Shown here: in pieces, positions 1 to 8,876 of the stretch
How positions within the stretch are numbered: position 1 is the first letter of the stretch
Layout: each line of letters starts with the position of its first letter
Source: Microvirga lupini
Lineage (GTDB): Bacteria > Pseudomonadota > Alphaproteobacteria > Rhizobiales > Beijerinckiaceae
DNA length: 64,000 nucleotides
Reading direction: 5' to 3'
Assembly: GCF_014191055.1 (NCBI RefSeq)
Contig: NZ_JACHWB010000001.1
Coordinates: 897,875-961,874 of the forward strand
Made by a program: the position numbers and the translations under genes
The notes under the pieces: generated by a model
What the model was told of the DNA's origin: nothing
Seen by the model: the letters and a program-made list of their open reading frames with translations, nothing else
The model's database searches: none

Positions 1-61
1 GCTGCCTCCTGAGAAGCAGTCCTGAAGGGATTGAGGGCACTTCGCAGACTTCCCGGAATGG

Positions 62-76
62 TTAACAAATGGTTAA
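62..76. promoter_or_regulatory. CtrA-type site TTAA-N7-TTAAC
   Basis: Two TTAA half-sites are separated by exactly 7 bases and the second is followed by C, the full site bound by the alphaproteobacterial cell-cycle regulator CtrA. It lies about 180 bases before the extensin-like gene. Bases 1-258 otherwise show no gene that I can support. Binding is inferred from the motif only. Confidence 0.45.
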
Positions 77-258
77 CGCCTTGTTTTGATTGGCTCGTAA
101 TCGTTTTCAGCCGCAGGCGAAAAAAGTTCCTGCTCTATTCTGTCGCACCCTGTTTTCCTTACGGTTTCAGAGAGAGGCAAGGCTGATTGAGCCCTCGAAT
201 CGGCTGATGCTTTCCGCCGTTGACGGGATGTTTACGGCCCCGGCTTAGTCTCCCACCC

Positions 259-1284
259 ATGCGTCGTGGGTTAGTTGCGTTTTTTGCCCTATCGCTCATT
301 GGGCTCGGAGTCACCGGTTGCGGACTGTTTCGGTTCGAGCAGCGTGAGCCTTGGCGCGCGCAGGCCGAGGAGGCTTGCCTCTCGCAGCGGCTCGTGCAGC
401 CTTCCGCCTACATGGCCCTGAGCTCCAAGATCGAGGGCCCCGGCGTCTGCGGCATGGATTATCCGTTCAAGGTTTCCGCCTTCAACAATGGCGCCGTCGG
501 CCTGAAGTCGAAGGTGACGCTTGCCTGCCCGATCATTCCGCAGATCGATACCTGGATCGACGAGATCGTGAGGCCCGCCGCGAAGATGTACTTCGGCGTC
601 CCGCTCGCCGACATCAAGGCAGGCTCCTATTCCTGCCGTCCCCGTAACAACCAGAGGGGCGCCAAGCTTTCCGAGCATTCCTTCGGCAATGCCCTCGACA
701 TTATGGGCTTTGCCCTGATCGACGGACGGGAGGTATCGGTGGTCAACGGCTGGCGGAGCCGGGATCCTGCCGAGCAGGAATTCCTGCGCGAGGTCTTCGT
801 CGGCGCCTGCCGCTACTTCACGACGGTTCTGGGGCCGGGCTCCGATGCCTTCCACTACGATCACCTCCACCTCGATCTGGCGCGACACGACCCCAGAGGG
901 CAGCGGCGCATCTGCAAGCCGATCCTGAAGTTTGCGCCGCGAATCGATCCCGAGAAGAGCCAGGAGGTGCTCCAGAGCGCGGCCGCAGCGGGCGATCTGG
1001 CCCCGGTGGATCTCGAGCAGGACGTGCCGGAAGGCGAGGCCTACATCCCGCCTGCGCCCCCGCCGCCAGCCCCAAATCTGTCGGCTCCGGTGGCTCCGGC
1101 ACAGCGCTATTCGTCCTCGAACGGCTATGCGGCCGATCTGCCCGGCTCGGGCGCCTCGAGCGGTTCACCGCCTCCGTCCAATCTGCCGCCCGGCCGGCTT
1201 CCGGAGCAGACCTATGCTCCACCTCGGCCTCAGACGCGTCCGGCCAATGCGCCGATGATGCTGAACCGACACGCTCTTTATTAA
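259..1284 (+). CDS. extensin-like family lipoprotein with LAS-type metallopeptidase motifs
   Basis: Predicted 341-residue envelope lipoprotein. I chose the ATG at 259 over an upstream TTG at 220 because it opens directly on a lipoprotein signal: a basic start, a hydrophobic stretch, then the lipobox V18-T19-G20-C21. The core (about residues 40-225) is the extensin-like C-terminal domain common in rhizobia. It contains S138-x-H140-x-x-G143-x-A145-x-D147 and H202-x-H204, the zinc-binding pattern of LAS peptidases that cut peptidoglycan peptides. A Pro/Ser-rich low-complexity tail follows from about residue 265. Peptidase activity is inferred from the motifs. A CtrA-type site lies upstream. Confidence 0.85.
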   Translation: MRRGLVAFFALSLIGLGVTGCGLFRFEQREPWRAQAEEACLSQRLVQPSAYMALSSKIEGPGVCGMDYPFKVSAFNNGAVGLKSKVTLACPIIPQIDTWIDEIVRPAAKMYFGVPLADIKAGSYSCRPRNNQRGAKLSEHSFGNALDIMGFALIDGREVSVVNGWRSRDPAEQEFLREVFVGACRYFTTVLGPGSDAFHYDHLHLDLARHDPRGQRRICKPILKFAPRIDPEKSQEVLQSAAAAGDLAPVDLEQDVPEGEAYIPPAPPPPAPNLSAPVAPAQRYSSSNGYAADLPGSGASSGSPPPSNLPPGRLPEQTYAPPRPQTRPANAPMMLNRHALY

Positions 1285-1366
1285 ACCACAAGCGGAGCCT
1301 TGACCTTCTCGGGCTTCGCCCACATGGTCGATGGAACACAATCCGAAGACCTGTTGGAGCATCCGA

Positions 1367-1798
1367 ATGAAGTGGCTGGCGGCTTTCATCTCCTGCATGA
1401 TGTTGAGCGCACCTGCGATGGCCCGTGAGGTCACGCCGGCAGAGCGTCGGGAGGAGCCTTTCGATGCCTCGCTGCCGGCCTGTGCCGATCCGTCCGTGCT
1501 CCAGGACATCAGTGCGAACTTCGCTCACAAGGAAGGTCTATACTGGAACTCCAATCTCCAGATCGTCTCCTTCGAGCGGGTGCAGCAGGTCGCCTGGCGC
1601 CCCTGGGGTCTCGACTACATTCCCCGCCGCTACTGCACGGGCACCGTGCTGGTCTCCGACGGCTACAGGCACAAGATCAATTTCTCGATCCGCGAGGATC
1701 TCGGCTTCATCGGCATTGGCTGGGATACGGAGGCCTGCGTGGACGGCTTTGACCGCCACTATGCCTTCGCGCCCCATTGTAAGCAGGCCGCTCCTTGA
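1367..1798 (+). CDS. secreted hypothetical protein
   Basis: A 143-residue protein. The ATG at 1367 gives a clean Sec signal peptide (MKWLAAF...APAMA, cut near residue 19). The mature part is compact, has four Cys, and is rich in aromatic residues. I do not recognise the family. Its stop overlaps the TTG start of the RNase T2 gene by 4 bases, so the two are probably translated together and both exported. Confidence 0.7.
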   Translation: MKWLAAFISCMMLSAPAMAREVTPAERREEPFDASLPACADPSVLQDISANFAHKEGLYWNSNLQIVSFERVQQVAWRPWGLDYIPRRYCTGTVLVSDGYRHKINFSIREDLGFIGIGWDTEACVDGFDRHYAFAPHCKQAAP

Positions 1799-2457
1799 TC
1801 CTGCGTTGGTGCCTCTCTTTTGCGGGCGCCTGCTTTCTCTTGCTCTCTCCCACGGCGGCCCAAGGACCGCGGGAGGCGAGGGGCGCCCCCACGGGGCAGT
1901 TCGACTTCTACGTGCTCGCACTCTCCTGGTCGCCGGGCTTCTGCGAGAACAGCGGCAGCCGCAGCCGGCAATGCGACAGCGGCAGCGGACTGGGTTTCGT
2001 GACTCATGGCCTGTGGCCGCAGAACGAAAAGGGGTATCCCAGCTTCTGCGAGCCCAACGGGCGCTTCGTGCCGCAGGCAGCCATTGCGGATGCCAAGGGT
2101 CTCTTTCCGGACGACAACCTGGCACGCTACCAGTGGCGCAAGCATGGGACCTGTTCGGGCGAGTCCCCGAGCGGCTACTTCCAGGCCGTTCGGCGGGCCC
2201 GTGAACTGGTCCGCATTCCTGATGGTTTCAAAGGACTGGACAGCCGCTCGCGGGTGCTGCCGAGCGAGATCGAGCGGGCTTTCCTGAACGCCAATCCGGG
2301 CTTGCGGCCCGACATGATCGCGGTTTCGTGCGGACGGCGCATCTTCCAGGAGGTGCGCATCTGCCTCGGCAAGGACCTGCGGGGGTACCACCAGTGTCCC
2401 GAGGTCGATCGCGACGGCTGCCGCGCGGGCGAGATCACGGTCCCGGCAGTAAGATAG
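1795..2457 (+). CDS. ribonuclease T2 family protein
   Basis: Secreted or periplasmic endoribonuclease of the T2 family, 220 residues. An N-terminal signal peptide ends near the Ala-Ala-Gln at residues 22-24. Both family catalytic blocks are present: CAS I as T-H71-G-L-W-P and CAS II as W-R-K-H117-G-T-C, with Cys residues that could form the usual disulfides. It starts with TTG inside the stop of the preceding gene (4-base overlap). T2 enzymes cut single-stranded RNA through a 2',3'-cyclic phosphate; a role in scavenging external RNA is inferred. Confidence 0.9.
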   Translation: MILRWCLSFAGACFLLLSPTAAQGPREARGAPTGQFDFYVLALSWSPGFCENSGSRSRQCDSGSGLGFVTHGLWPQNEKGYPSFCEPNGRFVPQAAIADAKGLFPDDNLARYQWRKHGTCSGESPSGYFQAVRRARELVRIPDGFKGLDSRSRVLPSEIERAFLNANPGLRPDMIAVSCGRRIFQEVRICLGKDLRGYHQCPEVDRDGCRAGEITVPAVR

Positions 2458-2509
2458 CGCATCTTTCGACTGTGGAGCCTCCTTTTGGGCTCGATGCCTT
2501 AGGACAAAC

Positions 2510-3358
2510 ATGAACTACCGCCACGCCTTCCACGCCGGCAATTTCGCCGACGTCATGAAACATGCCCTCCTGGTCCGGATCCTCACCTATCTGCAGCGCA
2601 AGGAGACGCCCCTTCGCGTCATCGACACCCATGCGGGAATCGGCCTCTACGATTTGACGGCCGACGAGGCCGAGCGAACCGGGGAGTGGATCGACGGAAT
2701 CGGGCGCCTGGACGAGGCTCTTGCTCCCGAGGTGGAGGAGATCCTGACTCCCTATCGCAAGGTGATTGCCGATGTACGCGCCCGGCATGGGGGGGCCATC
2801 TATCCCGGCTCTCCCGGCATCGTGCGCGAGATCCTGCGGCGGCAGGACCGGGGCGTGTTCGTGGAATTGCATCCGGCCGACCACGCTGTGCTGAGCGAGG
2901 CCTTCAATGAGGTGACCAACCTGAAGGTCATGCATCTCGACGGGTGGACGGCGCTGAATGCCCTCATTCCACCCAAGGAGAAACGCGGTCTCGTCCTGAT
3001 CGACCCTCCTTATGAAAAGCCCAATGAACTGGAGCGCCTCGGCACGGAGCTGCTCGCGGCGCTCAAGAAATGGCCCACCGGCGTCTATGCCGGCTGGTAC
3101 CCGATCAAGGATGTCGGCTCCGTCGATGCGGTGGCAGAGCGCCTCCATCGGGAGAGTTCGCGTCCGGGTTTGCGGCTTGAGCTCTATGTGGATGATCCGC
3201 GCGATGCCACACGGCTCAACGGCAGCGGGCTTTTCGTGCTCAACCCGCCATGGTCGTTGAGGGAGGAGGCGGAAGTTCTCCTGCCGGCTCTCGCAGAGCG
3301 TCTGTCGCGCAGCGGCTACGGCGCTTATCGCTGTGAAGCCTTCGGTCCCCCTGCTTAA
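2510..3358 (+). CDS. rlmJ: 23S rRNA (adenine(2030)-N6)-methyltransferase RlmJ
   Basis: SAM-dependent methyltransferase that makes m6A2030 in 23S rRNA. The 282-residue length matches the family. It starts with the hallmark MNYRHAFHAGNFADV-type N-terminus. The SAM site is seen in VIDTHAGIGLYDL (about residues 38-50) and the catalytic N6-adenine MTase motif is DPPYE, near residue 165. It lies 52 bases after the RNase T2 gene and could share its transcript. Confidence 0.95.
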   Translation: MNYRHAFHAGNFADVMKHALLVRILTYLQRKETPLRVIDTHAGIGLYDLTADEAERTGEWIDGIGRLDEALAPEVEEILTPYRKVIADVRARHGGAIYPGSPGIVREILRRQDRGVFVELHPADHAVLSEAFNEVTNLKVMHLDGWTALNALIPPKEKRGLVLIDPPYEKPNELERLGTELLAALKKWPTGVYAGWYPIKDVGSVDAVAERLHRESSRPGLRLELYVDDPRDATRLNGSGLFVLNPPWSLREEAEVLLPALAERLSRSGYGAYRCEAFGPPA

Positions 3359-3425
3359 AACGGATTGCCGCAGGCGCTGCGAGCGTTCATGACTGCCTCA
3401 TTCTCTCAGATTCAGGGGTTTGCTC

Positions 3426-4031
3426 ATGCTCGTTCTCCGCTCCTCGCCCGCTTCGCCCTTCGGCCGGAAGGTGAAGCTCACCGCCGCAATCCTCAACCTG
3501 TCCGACCGGATTGAGATCGTTGAGGCTGATACGCTGAACCCTGAGGATTCGATCCGTCAGCAGAACCCGCTGGGCAAGATCCCGGCCCTCATCCTTGAGA
3601 ACGGGGATGTGCTCTATGATTCCCGTGTGATCGTGGACTACCTCGATCATCTGGCCGGTGGCGGCCGCGTCATCCCGAACGGGCCGGAGCGGTTCAGCGC
3701 CCTGCGCGATCAGGCGCTGGCCGACGGCATCATGGATGCGGCACTGTTGCAGGTCTATGAGGGCCGCTTCCGCCAGGAGGACAGGCGCGAGCCGAAATGG
3801 GTGGATCACCAGGCCGACAAGGTCCGCCGTGGCCTCGACCATGCGGAGGCCTGTCTGTCGGCGCCCGGCCAGAACCTGCAGATCGGCCAGATCGCTCTTG
3901 CCTGTGCCCTGGGCTACCTCGACCTGCGCTTCGGCGGACGCTGGCGTGAGAGCTATCCGAAGCTCGTGGCATGGCTTGCCGACTTCGAATCCCGCGTTCC
4001 GGCCTATGCCAAGACCAGGGTGACGCCCTGA
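3426..4031 (+). CDS. glutathione S-transferase family protein
   Basis: A 201-residue cytosolic GST. The N-terminal thioredoxin fold carries SSPASPFGRKV at the glutathione site, N-P-L-G-K-I-P-A with the cis-Pro, and the D-S-R-V-I motif that holds the gamma-glutamyl group. The C-terminal helical domain begins near residue 85. The ATG at 3426 is preferred to a TTG two codons earlier. The substrate cannot be told. A strong bidirectional terminator follows. Confidence 0.9.
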   Translation: MLVLRSSPASPFGRKVKLTAAILNLSDRIEIVEADTLNPEDSIRQQNPLGKIPALILENGDVLYDSRVIVDYLDHLAGGGRVIPNGPERFSALRDQALADGIMDAALLQVYEGRFRQEDRREPKWVDHQADKVRRGLDHAEACLSAPGQNLQIGQIALACALGYLDLRFGGRWRESYPKLVAWLADFESRVPAYAKTRVTP

Positions 4032-4035
4032 AACG

Positions 4036-4064
4036 AAAAAGGCCCGGGAAACCCCGGGCCTTTT
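4036..4064. terminator. bidirectional rho-independent terminator
   Basis: Perfect stem GGCCCGGG/CCCGGGCC (4041-4048 with 4053-4060), 4-base loop, A-run on the left and T-run on the right. It serves the convergent GST (+) and porin (-) genes. Confidence 0.9.
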
Positions 4065-4085
4065 CCATCTCGTGAGAGACGGATC

Positions 4086-4718
4086 TTAGTAGGTGCCGAA
4101 GCGGAAGTTCAGACCGGCACGAATGACGCCGAAATCGTTGTCGAAGTCGTCGTCGAAGCCCGGGATGTCGTCCTCTTCGAGGTTGACGTAGAGGCCTTCG
4201 ATCTTGGCCGACAGGTTGTTGGTGAAGGCGTACTCGAGACCACCACCGACGGTCCAGCCGTTGGCGTCGTCAGCGAACGCGAAACCACCGGTGGCGTAGA
4301 TGAGGGCGCGGTCGAAGGCCACACCGGCGCGAGCACGCACCGTGCCGAACCAGTCGCTGCCGAAGTCGTCGGCATCGCCGTCGCCGTCGAAGTCGAACAC
4401 GTTGTCACGGCCGAAATCGGCGTACTGGATGTCGCCTTCGAGACCGACCACGAAGGAGCCGATCTGGTAGTTGTAGCCAACCTGGGCGCCGCCGACGAAG
4501 CCGCCGTCGTCATCGTCATCAGCGAGATCGAAGGCGTCGAAGTCGTCGTTCGACCAGCCGTAGCCGGCGTTCACACCGACGTAGAAGCCGGTCCAGGTGA
4601 AGATCGGAGCAGCTGCGATGATCGGAGCCGGAGGAGCGGAGCGGACCGGGAGGTCCGCAGCAGCAGCAGCCCCGGCGAAGCCGAAGAGGGCGACGCTGGC
4701 GAGAAGAATCTTCTTCAT
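4086..4718 (-). CDS. Omp25/Omp31-family outer membrane beta-barrel protein with acidic loops
   Basis: Small outer membrane barrel, 210 residues. A Sec signal ends in GAAAAADLP, and the family motif FTWTGFYVGVNAGYGW follows. The protein ends in alternating barrel strands and a terminal aromatic (NFRFGTY). Unusually, the predicted external loops carry dense Asp runs: about residues 60-74, a D-x-D-G-D-G-D stretch near 115, and an Asp-rich loop near 185-198. These resemble calcium-binding loops. It is a single-gene unit convergent with the GST gene. Confidence 0.88.
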   Translation of the reverse strand: MKKILLASVALFGFAGAAAAADLPVRSAPPAPIIAAAPIFTWTGFYVGVNAGYGWSNDDFDAFDLADDDDDGGFVGGAQVGYNYQIGSFVVGLEGDIQYADFGRDNVFDFDGDGDADDFGSDWFGTVRARAGVAFDRALIYATGGFAFADDANGWTVGGGLEYAFTNNLSAKIEGLYVNLEEDDIPGFDDDFDNDFGVIRAGLNFRFGTY

Positions 4719-5012
4719 GGTTTCTCTTTCCTAATCGATGTCATGCCAGCCGGACCCACTTGCCGTCGGTTCAGGCCGGGCACTCCCCATTTATAGAGCG
4801 ACAATCTCGCGAGGGCTGTGACCTCACAACCACAGCGGCTAAGAAGTGCTGTGGCAGGATTGTGGCGGCAATACGCAAATGAACCCCTTGCGACATCGCT
4901 GGACCTCTAACGCACAGCTTGGCCGTTGGTTCGACGACGCAGCGAAAAAATGTCATTTTCTTGGCGAAGACTGATAATTGACGCTACATACTTACATTTC
5001 AAGAGGTTGAGA

Positions 5013-5768
5013 ATGCAAAAAGCAGCCCTGGTGACGGGTGGGGCCCAGCGCATCGGGCGCAGAATCGTCGATCGACTCGCCACAGAGGGGTATGCGGTGG
5101 CCATCCATTGCCGCCGCTCCACCAATGAGGCTGAGCGCATAGCGGCGCGGATCAGGGAGGGCGGCGGGAGGGTGGCCGTTGTGCAAGCCGATCTCGCCGA
5201 TGGCGATGCCGTCGAGCGTCTTGTGCCGGAGGCCGTACGGGCGCTGGGTCCTCTGACTCTTCTCGTCAACAATGCCTCCGAGTTCGAACCCGACGAGGTC
5301 GAGACCCTGTCGCAGGAGCGCTGGGATCGGCACTTTGCGGTCAATCTGCGGGCTCCTGCCTTTCTCGCCCGCGACTTCGCGCACCAGCTGCCCGCTGAGG
5401 TCCAAGGATGCATCATCAACATTGTCGACCAGCGGGTCTGGAAGCTGACGCCGCAGTTCTTCTCCTACACGCTCACGAAGGCCGCCCTGTTCACCGCCAC
5501 ACAGACCATGGCCCAGGCGCTGGCGCCCCGAATCCGCGTCAATGCCATTGGACCCGGACCGACCCTGTCGAATGTGCGCCAGGGGGATGAGGATTTCGCC
5601 AAGCAGAGCAGCGCCGTGCTGCTGGGTCATGGCGGAACGCCGGACGAGATCGCCGATGCGGTACTCTACCTCGCCGAAGCCCGCAGCGTCACAGGCCAGA
5701 TGATCGCCGTCGACGGCGGCCAGCACCTCGCCTGGGAGACGCCGGACGTTGCCGGTATCAGGGAGTGA
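5013..5768 (+). CDS. SDR-family oxidoreductase, pteridine-reductase-like
   Basis: Short-chain dehydrogenase, 251 residues. The start at 5013 places the Rossmann motif TGGAQRIG right after the N-terminus, as in FolM/PTR1-type pteridine reductases. The NNAS motif is near residue 88, the Y-x-x-x-K pair is in SYTLTKAAL, and the C-terminus is of the GQMIAVDGGQHLAW type. At the usual catalytic Ser position it reads N-I-V-D, as in pteridine-reductase-like SDRs. Reduction of dihydromonapterin or dihydrofolate is inferred only. It overlaps the end of convergent pgeF by 11 bases. Confidence 0.8.
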   Translation: MQKAALVTGGAQRIGRRIVDRLATEGYAVAIHCRRSTNEAERIAARIREGGGRVAVVQADLADGDAVERLVPEAVRALGPLTLLVNNASEFEPDEVETLSQERWDRHFAVNLRAPAFLARDFAHQLPAEVQGCIINIVDQRVWKLTPQFFSYTLTKAALFTATQTMAQALAPRIRVNAIGPGPTLSNVRQGDEDFAKQSSAVLLGHGGTPDEIADAVLYLAEARSVTGQMIAVDGGQHLAWETPDVAGIRE

Positions 5769-6525
5769 GCGCGATCGCCGAGATCAGACGGCCGTAATCC
5801 GTCTCCTGCCGGTGGGTAGTGCGGCGATAGCTGAAGAAGCGCTGTTCGTCGGAATAAGTGCAGAGCCCGAGATCCATGAAGGCCCTAATGCCTGCTGTCT
5901 CAAGGCGCGCGCCGATGAAGCCGGGGAGGTCGAACATGGCATGGCCCGGCCTCTCAGCCTCCTTGAGAAAGCGCTCATGACCTGGCGCTTCCTTGGTGAA
6001 GCGTTCGATGAAGTCGGGGCCGACCTCATAGGCCTTCTGGCTGATCGTGGGACCGAGCACCGCGACGATGGTCTCGCGTCGGGCGCCGAGCCGCTCCATC
6101 GCATCGACGGTGGATTCGAGAACGCCCGTCACGGCCCCGCGCCAGCCCGCATGGGCCGCCCCGATCACGCGGGCCTGCGCGTCGGAAAACAGAATCGGCC
6201 CGCAATCCGCCGTGGTGATGGCGAGCGCAAGGCCCGGCACCCTGGTCACCATGGCATCGGCCTTGGGGCGCTCAGCTCTCCAGGGCCCCTCGACGACTAC
6301 GGTATCGGGCGAATGGACCTGATAGACGCTGATCAGAGACTCGGGCGCGACGCTGAGTGCCTCGGCCATGCGCAGCCGGTTCTCCTGCACCTTCGAGGGA
6401 TCGTCGGAGGATCCGATGCCACCATTCAGCGAGGCATAGATCCCCGTCGAGACGCCGCCCTCACGCGTGAAGAAGGCGTGGCGAATATTCGACTGAGAGG
6501 AGAGGACGGGGGCTTGGATGAACAT
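5758..6525 (-). CDS. pgeF: peptidoglycan editing factor PgeF (YfiH, laccase-domain)
   Basis: Cytoplasmic YfiH-family copper-oxidase-fold protein, 255 residues, which in E. coli edits wrongly built peptidoglycan precursors. Family motifs are present: FFTREGGVS near residue 20, QVHS (metal His), T-A-D-C-G-P-I and A-A-H-A-G-W-R-G. It is the third gene of the lgt / NDUFAF7-like / pgeF run, 9 bases after the methyltransferase gene. Confidence 0.92.
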   Translation of the reverse strand: MFIQAPVLSSQSNIRHAFFTREGGVSTGIYASLNGGIGSSDDPSKVQENRLRMAEALSVAPESLISVYQVHSPDTVVVEGPWRAERPKADAMVTRVPGLALAITTADCGPILFSDAQARVIGAAHAGWRGAVTGVLESTVDAMERLGARRETIVAVLGPTISQKAYEVGPDFIERFTKEAPGHERFLKEAERPGHAMFDLPGFIGARLETAGIRAFMDLGLCTYSDEQRFFSYRRTTHRQETDYGRLISAIALTP

Positions 6526-6534
6526 GGCGCAATC

Positions 6535-7608
6535 TTACGAAGAGAAGGGCAGGGCGGGCAATCCGGGCACGGCTTGGGTCGCCTCATGTGTAACGGCTAA
6601 AACCTTAAACAGCTCTCCCATGCCAGCCGCTCCGCGTTCTATCAGGCGAGCAAGCGCCTGGTCGATATCGGCAGCCTGGGCCGGTGTGGCGCGCGCCCTC
6701 AGGGCGTTGGCGCGCGCCTCGATCCCGAGCGCTCGAAGAAAGTCGCCCTGCGTGGCGATTCCGTGCCCACGCGCGCCCTGTGCTGCGGCAGCCTGGACGA
6801 GGCGGTGGAAGTCCACGTGGGTGGTCAGGTCCGCTTCACCCGGCTCCTGCAGCGGATCGACGGGCTGATGGTTTTTCAGGGCCTGAAGGGTGTCGCCGAA
6901 GGCCGGACCCCAATAGCCGTAATCCAGGATCAGGGCCGCGCCGCCGTCCCGGGCCAGCCTTCCGGCGAGCGTGCTCATGACGTCGACCGAGGCGCTTGGC
7001 CACTCAAGGATATCGTCTTGGCGCAGCGGCTTGCCGAGAGCCTGCTCCGGCTCCGGTCGCAGGCCGAACACGAGGCGCTCGCCGTCGAGGCCCACCAACC
7101 GCTCGCACCAGCCGCGTTCGGTGGCCTGAAACTGGCGCACAGGAAGCGCATCGAAGAATTCGTTGGCAACAAGGAGCATGGGGCCGGTGGGCACGTCCTC
7201 GATGCTGTCATGCCATTCAATCTCAAATCCCGAGGAGGCGAGGGCGGTCTTCTGGCGCTGCCTCAAGGAGGGGCTCGTTTCGACGAGGTGAACGGTGGCG
7301 GCCCCTTTGAAGTCGGGCAGGAGACGCGTTGCTCGCAAGAAATCCGCCATCAGGGTGCCGCGTCCGGGTCCGAGTTCCACGAGGCGGCAGGCCGGCCGTC
7401 CCATGCCGTTCCAGACCTCGAGCATCCAGAGGCCGATCAGCTCGCCGAACATCTGACTGATCTCCGGCGCCGTGGTGAAGTCGCCGGCGGCACCCAGCGG
7501 GTCGCGGGTGGCGTAGTAGTGCCGGAGGCACAGGTTCATGTAGCGCTCGACGGAGATCGGCCCCTCCAGGGCGATCGTCTCCCGCAACGTCTCCTTCAGC
7601 GCCTTCAC
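6535..7608 (-). CDS. SAM-dependent methyltransferase, NDUFAF7/MidA family
   Basis: COG1565-type class I methyltransferase, 357 residues. Mitochondrial relatives (NDUFAF7/MidA) methylate an arginine of complex I subunit NDUFS2. Visible motifs are FTTAPEISQMFGE (about residues 44-56) and the SAM-binding LVELGPGRGTLMADFL (about 76-91). The start overlaps the stop of lgt by 4 bases, so the two are coupled. A role in respiratory complex I assembly here is inferred from the family. Confidence 0.88.
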   Translation of the reverse strand: MKALKETLRETIALEGPISVERYMNLCLRHYYATRDPLGAAGDFTTAPEISQMFGELIGLWMLEVWNGMGRPACRLVELGPGRGTLMADFLRATRLLPDFKGAATVHLVETSPSLRQRQKTALASSGFEIEWHDSIEDVPTGPMLLVANEFFDALPVRQFQATERGWCERLVGLDGERLVFGLRPEPEQALGKPLRQDDILEWPSASVDVMSTLAGRLARDGGAALILDYGYWGPAFGDTLQALKNHQPVDPLQEPGEADLTTHVDFHRLVQAAAAQGARGHGIATQGDFLRALGIEARANALRARATPAQAADIDQALARLIERGAAGMGELFKVLAVTHEATQAVPGLPALPFSS

Positions 7609-8462
7609 GCGACTTCGACTGCCTGCCGGGGCCGCGTGAGGCCCCGGGCCGCCAGCACGATGACACCGGCGCCGACGAGCGCCATAGGGATCGACAGCAG
7701 CATGCCCATGGTGATGCCGCCGCCCAGTGCCCCGACGGACGAGCCGAACAGGAAGCCGAGCTGCTCATCGGGCTCGCGGAAGAACTCGCAGACGATGCGT
7801 GCCAGCGCATAACCCAGCACGAAGATGCCGCCCAACAGCCCCGGCCTGCGGAAGCCGAAGCGCCGTGCCGCGAAGGCCATGACGATGAACAGAATGAGAC
7901 CCTCGCCGAAGGCTTCGTAGAGTTGGCTTGGGTGACGCGGTACGGGGCCCGCATGGGGGAAGACCACCGCATAGGGAAAATCGGGCGCCGGCCTTCCCCA
8001 CAGCTCGCCGTTGATGAAGTTGGCGATGCGGCCGAAGAAGAGGCCGATAGGCGTTACCACGGCGGCCATGTCGAGCATGGCGAGCGGGTTGAGCCCGCGC
8101 GAGCGGGCAAACAGCACGATGGCAAGCACCGCCCCTAGGAAACCGCCGTGGAAGGACATGCCGCCGCGCCAGATTGCGAAGATCTCCAAGGGCTGAGAGA
8201 GATAGGAACCCAAGTTATAGAACAGCACATAGCCCACACGCCCCCCCAGCACCACGCCGAGCGCCACCCAGACGATGAGGTCGTCTACATCGATGGGTTT
8301 CGGCTGCCTCAGCCCGCCCCAGAGATCAGCCTTTGCGGCCAAACGCTTGGCATAGAACCAGCCGCCCAGCAGGCCGGCCACATAGGCCAGCGCGTACCAG
8401 CGGATCGCGATGGGACCGATGGAAATGGCAATCGGATCGATGAGCGGAAAGGAGAGCGGCAT
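7605..8462 (-). CDS. lgt: prolipoprotein diacylglyceryl transferase
   Basis: Inner-membrane enzyme that adds diacylglycerol to the lipobox Cys of prolipoproteins. It has 285 residues and about seven hydrophobic segments. The Lgt signature is present, from GRIANFINGELWGRP near residue 140 to the HPSQLYEA motif. It is the first gene of an operon with the NDUFAF7-like and pgeF genes. Confidence 0.96.
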   Translation of the reverse strand: MPLSFPLIDPIAISIGPIAIRWYALAYVAGLLGGWFYAKRLAAKADLWGGLRQPKPIDVDDLIVWVALGVVLGGRVGYVLFYNLGSYLSQPLEIFAIWRGGMSFHGGFLGAVLAIVLFARSRGLNPLAMLDMAAVVTPIGLFFGRIANFINGELWGRPAPDFPYAVVFPHAGPVPRHPSQLYEAFGEGLILFIVMAFAARRFGFRRPGLLGGIFVLGYALARIVCEFFREPDEQLGFLFGSSVGALGGGITMGMLLSIPMALVGAGVIVLAARGLTRPRQAVEVA

Positions 8463-8597
8463 GAGTGGGCCTTGATCGAACGGGCTGCCATTGGACCTTT
8501 CCGGGGAGGATCGTCAACCCTGTTGCAGTTTGAGCCGAATGCGGCCATGTGTGGCGTTCCAGGGCCGATGAGCCCACCGAACGCTGTGGATTGACCC

Positions 8598-8876
8598 ATG
8601 ACCCAATCGTCCAACCGGATCTTCGATGAACTCGCCCGCTTTGCCACCGATGCCGCAGGAGCGGCCCAGGGCGTCCGGCGCGAGGTCGAGAGCGTGGTCC
8701 GCAGCCAGTTCGAGCGGCTGATCAAGGACATGGACGTTGCCACCCGCGAGGAGGTTGAGGTCCTGCGCGAGATGGTGATTGCGGCACGCGAGGAGAACGA
8801 GCGGCTGGACGCCCGGGTCAAGGAACTCGAGGCGAAGCTGACTGCCGCTGGCGGCAAAGGTGCCGTGACACCCTGA
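8598..8876 (+). CDS. ubiK: UbiK-family ubiquinone biosynthesis accessory factor (BMFP)
   Basis: Small coiled-coil protein of 92 residues with the YqiC/UbiK layout: an N-terminal amphipathic part (FDELARFATDAAGAAQG), then a long heptad-rich helix from about residue 40 to 86. UbiK assists aerobic ubiquinone synthesis at the membrane. It is divergent from lgt. No gene is supported in 8877-9119; a 75-codon frame there starts with TTG and has an unlikely composition. Confidence 0.8.
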   Translation: MTQSSNRIFDELARFATDAAGAAQGVRREVESVVRSQFERLIKDMDVATREEVEVLREMVIAAREENERLDARVKELEAKLTAAGGKGAVTP

